Assembly: GCA_016871315.1 (NCBI GenBank) | Contig: VFZE01000004.1 | Span: 1 to 64,000, forward strand | DNA: 64,000 nucleotides | Source: Acidimicrobiia bacterium | GTDB taxonomy: Bacteria; Acidobacteriota; Terriglobia; Bryobacterales; Bryobacteraceae | Reading direction: 5' to 3' | Shown: piece after piece, positions 17,356-27,401 of the stretch | Numbering within the stretch: the first letter of the stretch is position 1 | Layout: each line of letters starts with the position of its first letter | Notes under the pieces: generated by a model | Told to the model about the DNA's origin: nothing | Databases searched by the model: none | What the model saw: only the letters and a program-made list of their open reading frames with translations | Program-made: the position numbers and the translations under genes

Positions 17356-18687
17356 CTACAGCTTATACGGCGCGCGGTATTTGTAGCTGAGCCAGCGGTT
17401 GGCGTCGTTGTTGTTGGTGAAGCGCTCCGCTTTCGAGTCCCATTCGAGGAAGCTGCGGGTTTTGAGGGCGATGGCGCCGATGAGGGTGGCCGATGTGGAG
17501 ATGTGGCCGGTGAGGATGTCGCAGTTGCACTTGGCGCGGCTCTTGACGCAATCGAGGAAATTACGGGCGTGGAAGGCGGTGTCGGCGCTGCCTTTGCCGG
17601 AGCGGGGTTCGATCATCGGCTTGCGGGGTCCGCGCTCGATGGCGCGTTGTTCATCGCGGCCGATGGGGGTGCGGACTGGGCGCGGGTGGCCGAGGATCTG
17701 TTCCGGCACTACCTCCCAGCGGTTGCCGTGCAGATACATGGTGCCCTTGGTGCCGCGCAGCTCCATCTCGGAGTTCTGCGCGTTGGAAGGGGCGGCGTTG
17801 GCGTTGTACTGGCTGAAGACGACCAGGGTGCCGCCTTCAAACTGCCAAAGGACTTCGAGCGTGTCGGGCACTTCGCGGTTATCCTGGACGGCGAACTTGC
17901 CGCCCATGGCGGTCACGGCAGCCGGGGCTTCCTTGCCGAGGCACCAGCGGATCATGTCCATATAATGGACGCCGAAGTTGGTGAGCTGGCCGCCGCTGTA
18001 ATCGTAGAACCAGCGGAAATTGTAATCAGTGCGGTTCTTGTTGTAGGGCACCTTGGGCGCGGGGCCGAGCCAGCGGTCCCATTCTTCCTCGCTCGGCGGA
18101 GGGCCATCGGGGGGATTGCCGATGCCGTGCGGCCACTCGTTCATCACGTGATAGCCTTTGGCGACGGTGACGTGGCCGATGCCGCCATTGCGTACGAACT
18201 CGGCGGCTTCCATGAGGAACCTGGCGGAGCGGCGGTGGATGCCGACCTGTGTGACGCGTTTGGTTTCGGCGGCGACATCGACCATTTTGCGGCCTTCGGC
18301 GACGGTTAGCGATAAGGGCTTTTCCACATAAACATCCTTGCCGGCGCGGCAGGCGTCGACGAACATCAGCGCATGCCAGTGGTCGGGCGTGGCGATGGAT
18401 ACGGCGTCGACTTCCTTGTTGTCGAGCAGCTTGCGGTAGTCGGTGTAGCGAGTGGGATTGCTGCGGCTTTTAGAGGCGGCCAGGTCGAGGTATTCGGGCC
18501 GCAAATCGCAGATCGCAATCGTTTGTTGATCGCCATGTTCGAGAAAGCCATCGTGGACTTGATCGCCCCGGTTGCCGAGTCCGATGTGACCCATCCGGAT
18601 GCGGTCGTTGGCACCGAGAATCCGGGAATAGCTGAGTGCGGTGAATGCGCCCGACTTGGCGAAGTTTCTACGGGATAAGGGTTGCAT
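17356..18687 (-). CDS. Tat-exported Gfo/Idh/MocA family oxidoreductase
   Basis: 443 residues from the ATG at 18687; the frame is open further upstream but that part is unconserved. The N-terminus [11 protein letters not shown] is a twin-arginine signal, common in Bacteroidota- and Acidobacteriota-type members that bind NAD(P) before export. The Rossmann region has [11 protein letters not shown], then [21 protein letters not shown], and the family motif [17 protein letters not shown]. The C-terminal domain has [20 protein letters not shown]. Substrates in this family are sugars or sugar-like compounds; the exact one cannot be told. The cupin gene follows after eight bases. Upstream, only 43 bp separate it from a divergent phosphodiesterase gene. 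Confidence 0.88.
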   Translation of the reverse strand: MQPLSRRNFAKSGAFTALSYSRILGANDRIRMGHIGLGNRGDQVHDGFLEHGDQQTIAICDLRPEYLDLAASKSRSNPTRYTDYRKLLDNKEVDAVSIATPDHWHALMFVDACRAGKDVYVEKPLSLTVAEGRKMVDVAAETKRVTQVGIHRRSARFLMEAAEFVRNGGIGHVTVAKGYHVMNEWPHGIGNPPDGPPPSEEEWDRWLGPAPKVPYNKNRTDYNFRWFYDYSGGQLTNFGVHYMDMIRWCLGKEAPAAVTAMGGKFAVQDNREVPDTLEVLWQFEGGTLVVFSQYNANAAPSNAQNSEMELRGTKGTMYLHGNRWEVVPEQILGHPRPVRTPIGRDEQRAIERGPRKPMIEPRSGKGSADTAFHARNFLDCVKSRAKCNCDILTGHISTSATLIGAIALKTRSFLEWDSKAERFTNNNDANRWLSYKYRAPYKL

Positions 18688-18730
18688 ATTTAGACCTCCA
18701 ATTCGTCGTAAAATAAAAAGCTGGTTGCCA

Positions 18731-19561
18731 ATGCGCGCACTGGCAGTTTTCATTATGCTCACATCCCTGCAGGCGGCGGGTGCGGAGATTCTCGTGCACG
18801 GCCATCGAGGCGCGCGGGCGGTGCTGCCGGAGAATACGATTCCGGCTTTTGAATACGCTATCAGCCTGGGTGTGGACGTACTGGAGCTGGATCTTGCGGT
18901 CACCAAGGACAACGTGGTGGTGGCTTCACACGACCCTACGATGAACGAGAAGTTCTGCCGGGGTCCGGCGGGGACGCGTGTGATCCGGGAGATGACGCTG
19001 GAGCAACTCCGGCGGTGGGACTGCGGGGCCGTGGCGAATCCGGATTACCCGAAACAGAAAGCGATCCCGGGAACGCGGGTTCCGACGCTGGATGAGGTGC
19101 TGTCGCTGGCCGGCCGCGGTTCGTTTCACTTCAACATCGAAACGAAGATCTTCGCGGATCAGCCGCAATACACGCCGGGGCCGGAGGAGTTCGCGCGGCT
19201 GGTGGTGGAAGGGGTGCGGCGGCACAAGCTGGAATCGCGTGTGATTCTTCAGTCGTTCGATTTCCGGACGCTGCACGCGGCGGCGAAACTGGCTCCGGAG
19301 ATCCGGCGGGCGGCTTTGTATTCCGGCCCGCCGAAGGACTGGGTGGCACTGGCGCGGGAAGCCGGCGCTTCGATTATTTCACCGCAATACCGGCTTGTCA
19401 CAGCGGAGCGAGTGAAGGCGGCGCACGCGGCCGGACTCCAGGTAGTACCGTGGACCGCAAACGAATCCAATGACTGGCAACGGCTCGTATCAGCAGGTGT
19501 GGACGCCATCATCACTGACGACCCGGAGACTCTGCTGCGTTTTCTGAACAGAAGAAAATGA
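18731..19561 (+). CDS. Secreted glycerophosphodiester phosphodiesterase
   Basis: 276 residues from the ATG at 18731, giving a clean signal peptide ([18 protein letters not shown]). The TIM-barrel active-site motifs are present: [14 protein letters not shown] near residue 22 and [10 protein letters not shown] near 60, which carry the His, Arg and Glu residues of the metal site. The C-terminus has the usual [30 protein letters not shown]. The enzyme should release glycerol-3-phosphate from glycerophosphodiesters in the periplasm. The last four bases overlap the start of the ECF sigma factor gene (ATGA). Confidence 0.92.
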   Translation: MRALAVFIMLTSLQAAGAEILVHGHRGARAVLPENTIPAFEYAISLGVDVLELDLAVTKDNVVVASHDPTMNEKFCRGPAGTRVIREMTLEQLRRWDCGAVANPDYPKQKAIPGTRVPTLDEVLSLAGRGSFHFNIETKIFADQPQYTPGPEEFARLVVEGVRRHKLESRVILQSFDFRTLHAAAKLAPEIRRAALYSGPPKDWVALAREAGASIISPQYRLVTAERVKAAHAAGLQVVPWTANESNDWQRLVSAGVDAIITDDPETLLRFLNRRK

Positions 19562-20157
19562 GTACGGCGGGCCAGCCTTCGGCCGACTCCCGGTCTCATC
19601 AGATCACGCGGCTGCTTGAGGATTGGCAGAGCGGCAACAAAGAGGCGCTGGATCAATTGACGCCGCTGGTGTACGAGGAGCTGCGGCGGCTGGCCAACAG
19701 CTACTTTTCGAGAGAGCGGCCGGATCATACGCTACAGCCCACGGCGCTGATTCATGAGGCTTACTTGCGGCTGATGGACCAACAGACTCCGGAATTCCGC
19801 AACCGCGCGCATTTTTTCGGAGTGGCGGCGCAGCTGATGCGGCAGATTCTCGTGGATCACGCCCGCTCCCACCGGGCGCATAAGCGGGGAGGTTTGTCAC
19901 AGAGAGTTCCGCTGGAGGAGACGGTTTCCTTTTCGCTAAGGCGTTCGGAGGAGCTGATCGCTCTAGACAAGGCGCTGGCCGAGCTGGAACAGTTTGATGC
20001 GCGCAAATGCCGGGTCATCGAGTTCCGCTACTTCGGCGGGCTGACGAGCGAGGAGATTTCGCAAGCGTTGGGGATCTCCACCGCCACGGTGGGGCGCGAG
20101 TTGCGGCTGGCGCAGGCGTGGCTGCACCGGGCGATGTCGCAATCGGACGGCCAGTAG
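19558..20157 (+). CDS. ECF-type RNA polymerase sigma factor (TIGR02999-like)
   Basis: 199 residues. Sigma region 2 reads ALDQLTPLVYEELRRLANSYF, then TALIHEAYLRLM and FFGVAAQLMRQILVDHARS. Region 4 reads CRVIEFRYFGGLTSEEISQALGIS followed by TVGRELRLAQAWLHRAM. This fits the TIGR02999 group abundant in Acidobacteriota and Planctomycetota, which usually neighbours Ser/Thr protein kinases. A kinase relative does lie just downstream, but it is a remnant on the opposite strand. No anti-sigma gene is nearby. It starts inside the last codon of the phosphodiesterase gene and may be co-translated with it. Confidence 0.92.
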   Translation: MSTAGQPSADSRSHQITRLLEDWQSGNKEALDQLTPLVYEELRRLANSYFSRERPDHTLQPTALIHEAYLRLMDQQTPEFRNRAHFFGVAAQLMRQILVDHARSHRAHKRGGLSQRVPLEETVSFSLRRSEELIALDKALAELEQFDARKCRVIEFRYFGGLTSEEISQALGISTATVGRELRLAQAWLHRAMSQSDGQ

Positions 20158-20380
20158 ATTTTTTTCGGATCCGTGATCAGTTCTTCCTCCGTTTACCGCA
20201 TATAGAAGTGAGAGACGATGTTTCGTTTTCCCTGGACACCTCCTGGAAAACGAATCGGAGGGAATCTCCGGGGTTCGGAGGACCCTGGAGATTTTGAGGG
20301 GAGGGTGGCTGGCGTGCATTCCGCTCAATGCGCCCCTACTCTCCCCTTTCCTTCCTTAGAAGCCTCTCATAACCCTGAAC

Positions 20381-21137
20381 TTATCGGCTCCTGGGGAGTT
20401 CCGTCATCCAGATGTTGCCTGTGAGATGGCCCATGGAAAAGACCATCAGATCGGCACCGACGGAGAGGCTGACCTGGCCAGGGCCTTCCAGATTCATCAG
20501 GGACCGGACAGCGTTGTGGAAATGGCATACGGCAAAAGGTTTGCCTACCGGGGCGCCGGTATTGATGGCCTGCCCGCCACCGGGCGGGGTAACCCACCAA
20601 TCGTAGTCTGGCGGGCCGAGCACTTTCGAGCCGAGGAACAGGATGTACGGCTGCGACCGTCCTTTGCGATGAGCCGCGGCTCGCCGCCGAGCGCCGAGGT
20701 GAGGTAGATGGCTCCGCCGTCGCGCTCTGAGCGGAAGGCGATACGGCTGCCGTCTGGTGAGAAGGCTGGTTCGTAATCGTCGGTTTCCTCATGGGTCAGC
20801 CGGATGGGTTCGCCCCCGGCGACCTTCGGCCAGTTCGCCGGTGATGGACTCCTCTTCACCCGATGCCGGCGACGAACTCCATCGCGATGAAATGGCCGCC
20901 GTCGGCATCGTCGATGTCGTGGATCGTGACGATGTTGGGATGGTTGAGGGAGGAGGCGGTGCGGGCCTCCTGGATGAAGCGCTGCCTGCCCTCGGGCCGC
21001 TGAAGGGCCTCCGGGCGGAGGATTTTGAGAGCGACCTGGCTCCCGAGGCGGGTGCCTTTAGCGAGGGAAACGACCCCCATGCCGCCTTCACCGAGCTTGT
21101 GAAGGATCTGATAGTGCGAAATGGACTTGGAAGACAC
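20381..21137 (-). pseudogene. Decayed PknB-type Ser/Thr kinase with TolB-like sensor
   Basis: From a GTG at 21137 the N-lobe reads ISHYQILHKLGEGGMGVVSLAKG, VALKILRPEAL and HPNIVTIHDIDDADG, with the Gly-rich loop and the catalytic Lys. It stops soon after FIAMEFVAG, before the HRD and DFG motifs. A second frame then gives EETDDYEPAFSPDGSRIAFRSE, the WD40/TolB-like repeat signature, and a third (20623-20381) gives the C-terminal end WMTELPRSR. The kinase C-lobe and most of the propeller are deleted. The arrangement matches the large kinase-propeller proteins common in Acidobacteriota. It cannot encode an active kinase. Confidence 0.85.
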
Positions 21138-21216
21138 CAGCTGAGGCCATTGTAACGCGGGGCAAATGTTAAACCTGCCCAGGAAAGGGACGAAGAGAGA
21201 GATGAGAAGGACCCGC

Positions 21217-22254
21217 ATGCGAAACGCGCTGCTGCAAGATTCTCCGGAAAAGCTGCTTCGAAAACTGAAAGTTCCGGCATTTCCGCCGATTGCGATCCGG
21301 GTGCTGCAGCTGGTGTCGGATGAGGACGTCAATATCAGCGATGTGTTGGATTTGTTAAAGGTGGACCCGGCCTTTTCGGCGGAGATATTACAGCGGGCTA
21401 ACTCGCCGTTGTATGGGTTCCGCTCGCAGATTACGACGCTGCAGCACGCATTGGTGATTCTGGGGCTGGAGCAGATCAAGACGGTTTCGCTGACGGTTGC
21501 CACGCGGATGTATCTGAAAGTGGCGCTGAAGGTGGATGAGTTGCGGCGGTGCTGGCGGCACACGGTGGCGTGCGCGTTGATCGCCGATGAATGCGCGGCG
21601 GCGTTCGGAGTAAGGCGGGAAGAGGCTTACACGGCAGGGCTGATGCATGATATCGGAGTGCTAGGTCTGCTGGCGGCGAAACCGAATGAGTACGCCGAAC
21701 TGCTTCGAGACCTCAATGCGAAGGCCGCCGACGGATACTCGGTGGATCTGATGGGCGCCGAGCGTGCCAGCTTTGGGCTGGATCACTGTCAGGCGGGCAA
21801 GCATTTGACACAATCCTGGAAGCTGCCGCCCGATTTCGGCTCCGTGGCGGGTAATCATCATCAGCCGTTTTCGGCGGCGGAGCCGGGGCTACTGTCGCTT
21901 GTGAAGCTCTCGACGCGGCTTGCCGACTCTCTCGGATTTTCGATTGTGAAGGATCCTTCTCCGCCATCGGTGGAAGAGGCCCTTGAGGGGCTGCCCGGTG
22001 AAGTGCGTGAGCGGCTCGGCTCGAATCTGGATCAGTTCCGGGAGAGAATCGAGAAACACATCAACTCGTTCGACCTGGAAAACTTCAAGGTGCCGCTGCC
22101 ACGCGCCAGCGGGGCTTCGCTGATTCAGGAAGAGTGCGCTGGCGTCCCGCCGGAGCCGGCTCCGGCGCCGTGGCGGTTTTCCCGCCCTCACGTCTTGCTA
22201 GCGGGCCTTGCCGCGACCCTCGGTCTGCTAGCCATCGCCTCCCGGTGGATGTAA
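21217..22254 (+). CDS. HDOD-domain signalling protein with C-terminal membrane anchor
   Basis: 345 residues from the ATG at 21217, chosen for the AAGGA five bases upstream; earlier in-frame starts at 21166 and 21202 exist. The HDOD domain covers about residues 10-215: LKVPAFPPIAIRVLQLV, DPAFSAEILQRANSPLYG, LQHALVILGLEQIKTVSLT, and the HD-like AYTAGLMHDIGVLGLL. It ends with a likely membrane helix (HVLLAGLAATLGLLAIAS). HDOD proteins take part in signalling and regulation without a defined catalytic reaction. No input or output partner sits adjacent. Its stop directly abuts the convergent esterase remnant. Confidence 0.88.
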   Translation: MRNALLQDSPEKLLRKLKVPAFPPIAIRVLQLVSDEDVNISDVLDLLKVDPAFSAEILQRANSPLYGFRSQITTLQHALVILGLEQIKTVSLTVATRMYLKVALKVDELRRCWRHTVACALIADECAAAFGVRREEAYTAGLMHDIGVLGLLAAKPNEYAELLRDLNAKAADGYSVDLMGAERASFGLDHCQAGKHLTQSWKLPPDFGSVAGNHHQPFSAAEPGLLSLVKLSTRLADSLGFSIVKDPSPPSVEEALEGLPGEVRERLGSNLDQFRERIEKHINSFDLENFKVPLPRASGASLIQEECAGVPPEPAPAPWRFSRPHVLLAGLAATLGLLAIASRWM

Positions 22255-22914
22255 TCAGGAAGCGCTGAATAGGAGCGGGAGGAATTCGGCGAGATAGAAG
22301 CGCCAGTTGGTCCATGTGTGGCCGCCCTGGGTGGGCCGCCAAGTGTGACGGATGTTGTGCTTGTTGAGACTCTCGAGCAGCGCTTCCACCGAAAGCAGCA
22401 GGAAATCGGTTTTGCCGCAGGAGATCCAGAACAGGCGCAGTTTCTTGTTGGTTTCTTCGGGCTTGGCGAGCACGGCGGCGGCGGGCTTGGACATGTAGTG
22501 ATGCACGTGAACGGTGCCGTGCGGCACGTCGCGAATGGCGTGGAAGGCGACGCGCTCGCCGGGAATGTCGACGAGGCTGTTGTTGGAGGCGGTGGCGCCG
22601 AGCTTGACGAGCGGGTTGCGCGGATCGAGCACCTGGAGGCCGTCGACCTGGAAGGAGTAGGAATAGAGGTCGGCGGGCAGCGGGCCGACAGTAAGGCTCC
22701 AGACGCCGTCCTCACCCTTGGTTAAGGACAGGCGGCCGGGGCCTTCCATCCATTCGCCGCGCAGGGTGACCTCGGTAGCCTTGGGGGCCAGCAGGCGGAA
22801 AGTGACACGGCAATCGGGGTGAACCTCTGGGGAGCGCACGGCGGGGCCGGCGGGCGCGGAGGGCTGGGCGAGTGCGGCGGCGGCGAGTGCGACAAGCAAG
22901 GCAGTGAGGCGCAT
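22255..22914 (-). pseudogene. Truncated feruloyl/enterochelin-esterase-like protein lacking its catalytic core
   Basis: From the ATG at 22914 an intact signal peptide (LTALLVALAAAALAQ) precedes an E-set domain (VTFRLLAPKATEVTLRGEW, SYSFQVDG, DPRNP, SNNSLVDIPG). After HVHHYMSK the sequence jumps directly to the C-terminal end of the hydrolase domain: KLRLFWISCGKTDFLL, then GGHTWTNWRFYLAEFLPLLF with the catalytic His. The ~130-residue middle of the alpha/beta hydrolase, including the Ser nucleophile elbow, is absent though the frame stays open. A directly repeated AAGCCCG lies at the junction. The protein could be made but should be inactive. Confidence 0.75.
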
Positions 22915-23051
22915 GGGATCTCCTTCTGCCCTAGATTCTCTCTGTCCGGAAGCGCAATGCAAAACGGAAACCCTCTACCCAAGTTTTGACAAATCTGATA
23001 TCGTCGATAACCGCCGGGGAATTTCGGCTGCCCCGCTGGAGACAACACATC

Positions 23052-23522
23052 ATGAAGAAAACCATACGCGTCACGGTTAACGGCATCAGCCGCAACGACG
23101 AAGTCGAGCCACGACTTCTGTTAATCCACTATTTGCGCGAGAGGCTTGGCCTGACCGGGCCGCATATTGGCTGCGAAACCTCGCTCTGCGGCGCCTGCAC
23201 CGTTGAAATCGACGGCAAAGCAGTGAAGAGCTGCTCGGTCTTTGCGGTTCAGGCCGACGGGCGCAACGTGCTGACCATCGAAGGACTGGCTTCCAACGGC
23301 CATCTGCATCCTGTCCAGGAGGCATTCTGGAATGAGCACGGGCTGCAATGCGGATTCTGTACGCCCGGCATGATCATGGCATCCAAGCAGCTGCTGGAGC
23401 GCAACTCGAATCCGACGGAGGGAGAAATCCGTCATGGCATTGAGGGCAATCTCTGCCGTTGCACCGGCTATCAACACATCGTCAACGCGGTGAAGGCCGC
23501 CGCGGCGAAGATCGGAGCGTAG
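23052..23522 (+). CDS. coxS: CoxS-type [2Fe-2S] subunit of a molybdenum hydroxylase
   Basis: 156 residues from the ATG at 23052 with GGAG upstream. Two iron-sulfur motifs are complete: the plant-ferredoxin-type [16 protein letters not shown] with a further Cys after KAVKS, and the helical C-x2-C / C-x-C set QCGFCTPGM and [10 protein letters not shown]. The subunit passes electrons from the molybdenum site to the FAD subunit. It is the first gene of a coxS-L-M-G operon. The coxL start follows three bases after this stop. Confidence 0.95.
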   Translation: MKKTIRVTVNGISRNDEVEPRLLLIHYLRERLGLTGPHIGCETSLCGACTVEIDGKAVKSCSVFAVQADGRNVLTIEGLASNGHLHPVQEAFWNEHGLQCGFCTPGMIMASKQLLERNSNPTEGEIRHGIEGNLCRCTGYQHIVNAVKAAAAKIGA

Positions 23523-23525
23523 AAC

Positions 23526-25856
23526 ATGGCAACCACGATCACGAAACCCGAAACCCTTGTCGGCAAGCGCATCCGGCGGAAGGAAGACCCGCGGCTGATT
23601 ACCGGCACCGCCACCTATGTGGACGACATCCAAATGCCGGGCATGCATCATGCCTGCATCGTGCGCAGCCCGCACGCGGCGGCGCGCATCAAGGGGATCC
23701 ATGTAAAGGCGGCGCTGGAGCTGCCGGGCGTGACCGCTGTTTTCACCGGCGCTGATACCAAGGACGTGGGCCCGGTGCCTTGCGGCGCGAGCCTTCCGGG
23801 GCTGCGCGTGCCGCATCATCACATCCTGGCAGTGGACCGCGTGTATTTTGTCGGGCACCCGGTTGCGGTTGTTGTCGCAACGGACCGCTACATCGCGCGC
23901 GACGCCGCCGATCGTATCGAGGTCGATTACGAGGTTCTTCCGGCCGTGGCGGATCCGGAGAAGGCGATCGCGGCGGGTGCTCCGGCTGTGCATCCGGAGT
24001 GGCCGGACAACGTCGCTTTCCATTTTCACCAGGAAGGCGGGGAGGTGGACAAGGCGTTCGCCGAAGCCGAGGTGGTGGTGAAGGAACGGATCACCAGCCA
24101 GCGGCTGATTCCAACGTCGATTGAGACGCGTGGGGTGGTTGCGGACTGGAACACGGGGGACAAGTCACTGACCATTTATTCCTCCTCGCAGATTCCGCAC
24201 CTGTTGCGGACGCTGCTGGCGATGATGCTCGGGCTGCCGGAACATCACACGCGCGTGGTGGTGCCGGAGGTTGGCGGCGGCTTCGGCAGCAAGCTGAACG
24301 TCTACGCGGAGGAGGCTCTCATGGGCTTCGTCGCGATGAAGATCGGCAAGCCGGTGAAGTGGATTGAATCGCGGCGGGAGAACTATCTGTGCACCATCCA
24401 CGGCCGCGGACACGTCGATTACTTTGAGCTTGCCGCCCGCAAGGACGGCACCATGGTGGGCCTGAAGCTGAAGCTGATACAGGACCTCGGCGCTTACCAC
24501 CAGCTGCTGACGCCGGCCATCCCCACCTTGTCGGTGCTGATGATGCCGGGCCTTTACCGCTTCAAGAACATCCGTGCCGATATCGCCGGGGTGTTTACCA
24601 ATTGCGTCCCCACCGACGCGTATCGAGGCGCGGGGCGGCCAGAGGCCACGCACGGCATCGAGCGCATGGTGGACATCCTGGCGGCGGAGCTTAAAATGGA
24701 TCCGGCCGAGATCCGGCTGAAGAACTTCATCCAGCCGGAAGAGTTTCCGTTCTCGACCGGCACAGGGCTGATTTACGACAGCGGCAACTACGATCTGCCG
24801 CTGAAGAAGGCGATGGAAATCGTCGACTACAAGGGGTTGCGCAAACAGCAGAACGATTCCCGCAAACAGGGCCGGCTGATGGGCGTCGGTATCTCTTCCT
24901 ATGGGGAGATCTGCGCGTTCGGGCCTTCGCCCGCGACGCCGGCCGGCGGATGGGAATGCGCGACGGTGCGCGTCGATCCGCAGGGCAAGGTCACGGTGGG
25001 CACGGGCGCATCCCCTCACGGCCAGGGCGAGGAGACGACCTTCGCGCAGATCGCCGCCGATGAGCTGGGCGTTGACCTGGACGACGTTCTGGTGGTGCAT
25101 GGGGACACGGCCGTTGTCCCTTACGGCATCGGGACGTTTGGCAGCCGCGGCACGGCGGTTGGTGGGCCGGCGCTCTATTACGCGCTGCAGAAGCTGAAGG
25201 AGAAGATCACGAAGTTCGGCGCGATGCTGTTGGATTCAGAAAGCGTCAGTTATTCCGGCGGCTGCTGCACATGTTCGAAGACGGGCAAGTCGGTAACGCT
25301 TGGTGAAATCGCGGGCGCCAGCTACCGCGCGATGAAGCTGCCGGAAGGCGAAGCGCCGGGGTTGGAAGCCACCTATTTCTGGGAGCCACCGAACTTCACG
25401 TTTCCCTTCGGCGCGCATGTCGCCGTGACCGAAATCGACAGGGAGACGGGGAAGGTGAAAGTCGCGCGTTATGTTGCCGTGGACGACTGTGGGCGCATAG
25501 TCAATCCGCTGCTTGTGGATGGACAGGTGCATGGCGGCGTCGCGCAAGGTCTCGGCCAGGCTCTGTACGAGCAGGCCGTATACGATGACAGCGGCCAGCT
25601 GCTCTCGGGCGAGCTGACCGACTATGCCATCCCCAAGGCGACGATGATGCCGTGGATTGAAAGCCACCACACGGAGACGCCATCGCCGGTGAATCCGCTC
25701 GGGGTGAAAGGCGTTGGGGAGGCGGGCACAATCGGCTGCTCGCCGGCGCTTGTCAACTCCGTAGTTGACGCGCTGAGTCCGCTGGGGGTGCGGCATATCG
25801 ACATGCCGCTGACGCCGGAAAAAATCTGGAATCTGCTACAAGGAGGCCAGCAATGA
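23526..25856 (+). CDS. coxL: CoxL-type molybdenum hydroxylase large subunit (form II)
   Basis: 776 residues, the usual large-subunit length. The N-terminal domain starts VGKRIRRKEDPRLITGTATYVDDI. The active-site loop near residue 364 reads AYRGAGR, the form II signature; form I CO dehydrogenases have AYxCSFR with the Cys that bridges Cu to Mo. GGGFGSK and the catalytic Glu segment GVKGVGEAGTIG near the C-terminus are also present. The gene order S-L-M, rather than M-S-L, agrees with form II. These enzymes oxidise diverse substrates and CO activity is not established. The coxM ATG overlaps its stop by four bases. Confidence 0.92.
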   Translation: MATTITKPETLVGKRIRRKEDPRLITGTATYVDDIQMPGMHHACIVRSPHAAARIKGIHVKAALELPGVTAVFTGADTKDVGPVPCGASLPGLRVPHHHILAVDRVYFVGHPVAVVVATDRYIARDAADRIEVDYEVLPAVADPEKAIAAGAPAVHPEWPDNVAFHFHQEGGEVDKAFAEAEVVVKERITSQRLIPTSIETRGVVADWNTGDKSLTIYSSSQIPHLLRTLLAMMLGLPEHHTRVVVPEVGGGFGSKLNVYAEEALMGFVAMKIGKPVKWIESRRENYLCTIHGRGHVDYFELAARKDGTMVGLKLKLIQDLGAYHQLLTPAIPTLSVLMMPGLYRFKNIRADIAGVFTNCVPTDAYRGAGRPEATHGIERMVDILAAELKMDPAEIRLKNFIQPEEFPFSTGTGLIYDSGNYDLPLKKAMEIVDYKGLRKQQNDSRKQGRLMGVGISSYGEICAFGPSPATPAGGWECATVRVDPQGKVTVGTGASPHGQGEETTFAQIAADELGVDLDDVLVVHGDTAVVPYGIGTFGSRGTAVGGPALYYALQKLKEKITKFGAMLLDSESVSYSGGCCTCSKTGKSVTLGEIAGASYRAMKLPEGEAPGLEATYFWEPPNFTFPFGAHVAVTEIDRETGKVKVARYVAVDDCGRIVNPLLVDGQVHGGVAQGLGQALYEQAVYDDSGQLLSGELTDYAIPKATMMPWIESHHTETPSPVNPLGVKGVGEAGTIGCSPALVNSVVDALSPLGVRHIDMPLTPEKIWNLLQGGQQ

Positions 25857-26707
25857 TTGCCGAGAATTTCGATTATTCGGCTCCGAACACAGTGGAGGAG
25901 GCGTTGCAGCTGATCGCGAAGGGCGGCAAGGTGCTAGCGGGCGGGATGAGCCTTGTTCCGCTGATGAAGCTGCGGCTGGCGGCGCCGGAACACCTGGTGG
26001 ATCTGGGCCGCGTGGCCGCGCTGAACGGCATCACGGAGGACAAGGGCTCAATCGTCATTGGATCGATGACGACGCATCATCAGCTGGAGTCTTCCGCGCT
26101 GCTGCGAGCCAGCTGTCCGCTGCTGGCTGAAACCGCTTCGCTTATCGGCGACGTGCAAGTGCGCAATATGGGGACGATCGGCGGTAGCGTCGCGCATGCC
26201 GACCCGGCAGCCGATTATCCCGCGGCGCTGCTGGCGCTGGAGGCCAAGGTGCGTCTGGTGAAATCAAGCGGCGACCGGACGCTGGCGTTCAGCGATTTCC
26301 TGATCGACAGTTTCACGACGGCGCTGGAGGAGGGCGAACTGGTGCGGGAAGTAGTCGTTCCTGTGGAGACGGCCGGCACGGGCGTCAGCTACCAGAAGAT
26401 GCTGCAGCCGGCCTCCGGCTTCGCGATAGTCGGGGTTGCGGCGCGGATTCGGAAGACGGCGGGTAAGATCTCGTTCGCGCGGATTGGCGTTACGGGGCTG
26501 AGTTCGTGCGCCTTCCGCGCGGCGGCGGTGGAGAAGCTGCTGGAAGGCACATCGGGCTCCGAGGAGGAGATCGGCAAGGCCGCCGCGGTGGTGGCCGATG
26601 GCGTCGATGCCAACTCCGACATCCACGCCTCATCCAACTACCGCTCGCAAATGGCGCGCGTGTATACGGCGCGCGCGATACAGGCAGCTGTTTCCCGCGC
26701 CGCATGA
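25853..26707 (+). CDS. coxM: CoxM-type FAD-binding subunit
   Basis: 284 residues. The FAD domain motifs are clear: the pyrophosphate loop AGGMSLVPLMKLRL near residue 25-40 and NMGTIGGSVAHADPAADYP near 105-125. A C-terminal CODH-flavoprotein domain has YQKMLQPASGFAIVGVAARI. The subunit should accept electrons from CoxS and reduce the respiratory quinone. The start ATGA overlaps the coxL stop, with AGGAGG just upstream. Its own stop overlaps the coxG start in the same way. Confidence 0.93.
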   Translation: MIAENFDYSAPNTVEEALQLIAKGGKVLAGGMSLVPLMKLRLAAPEHLVDLGRVAALNGITEDKGSIVIGSMTTHHQLESSALLRASCPLLAETASLIGDVQVRNMGTIGGSVAHADPAADYPAALLALEAKVRLVKSSGDRTLAFSDFLIDSFTTALEEGELVREVVVPVETAGTGVSYQKMLQPASGFAIVGVAARIRKTAGKISFARIGVTGLSSCAFRAAAVEKLLEGTSGSEEEIGKAAAVVADGVDANSDIHASSNYRSQMARVYTARAIQAAVSRAA

Positions 26708-27147
26708 AGATCTCCGGCTCTTACCAGATGGCCTGCTCTCCGGAGCAGGCCTACGCGCTGCTCCAGGATCCGGAAGCGCTGGCGCGCTGCATGCCCGGCT
26801 GCGAATCGCTGGATCGCATCGGCGAGAACGAGTATGCGATGAAAATGAAGATGGCGCTGGCGGCTTTTTCCGGGCTGTTTGAAGGCAAGGTGCGCATTGC
26901 CGATACGAAGCCGCCGCAGAGTTTCCGGCTGATTGTGGAAGGCTCGGGCAGGGTCGGGTTCATGAAGGGCGAGGGACTGTTGAATCTATCCGCGCAGAAT
27001 GGCGGGACTGAAGTGGCTTATGAAGGCGACGTGCATGTGGGCGGCACAATCGCCGCCGTGGGCCAGCGGCTGCTGGATTCCACGGCGAAGGTGATGATCA
27101 AGAGGTTTTTCGACAAGCTGGGCGAGGGGGCCTCGGCGCGCGCATAA
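26704..27147 (+). CDS. coxG: CoxG-like SRPBCC protein
   Basis: 147 residues from the ATG at 26704, whose first bases overlap the coxM stop. The SRPBCC fold is visible: GSYQMACSPEQAYALLQDPEALARCMPGC, then MKMALAAFSGLFEGKVRI and a long C-terminal helix VGQRLLDSTAKVMIKRFFDKL. In characterised cox operons CoxG recruits the enzyme to the cytoplasmic membrane. Here a C-terminal membrane helix is missing, so only the soluble part is present. It ends the operon; the next 254 bases contain no gene I recognise. Confidence 0.88.
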   Translation: MKISGSYQMACSPEQAYALLQDPEALARCMPGCESLDRIGENEYAMKMKMALAAFSGLFEGKVRIADTKPPQSFRLIVEGSGRVGFMKGEGLLNLSAQNGGTEVAYEGDVHVGGTIAAVGQRLLDSTAKVMIKRFFDKLGEGASARA

Positions 27148-27401
27148 GCAAGACAAGAGTTAAGAAACGCGCAGCTTCTTGTCAATGTCCGGCTTGCAGC
27201 TCACTGAGCACAGAGGCAGGGGCGGGCCTGTGTCCGGACGGCGCTCGAGCGTATCCAGCAGGGTCCAAGACGTTAGGGATTGCAGGCCAGCACAAGATCG
27301 ATCAGCACATCGGTGCCCACCAGCACGATCACAAGTATTTCCCCGTCAGGCGGCGGTATCGATGGTCATCCCGGCCGGATGGCCGGAAGGCGCCGGTCAG
27401 A

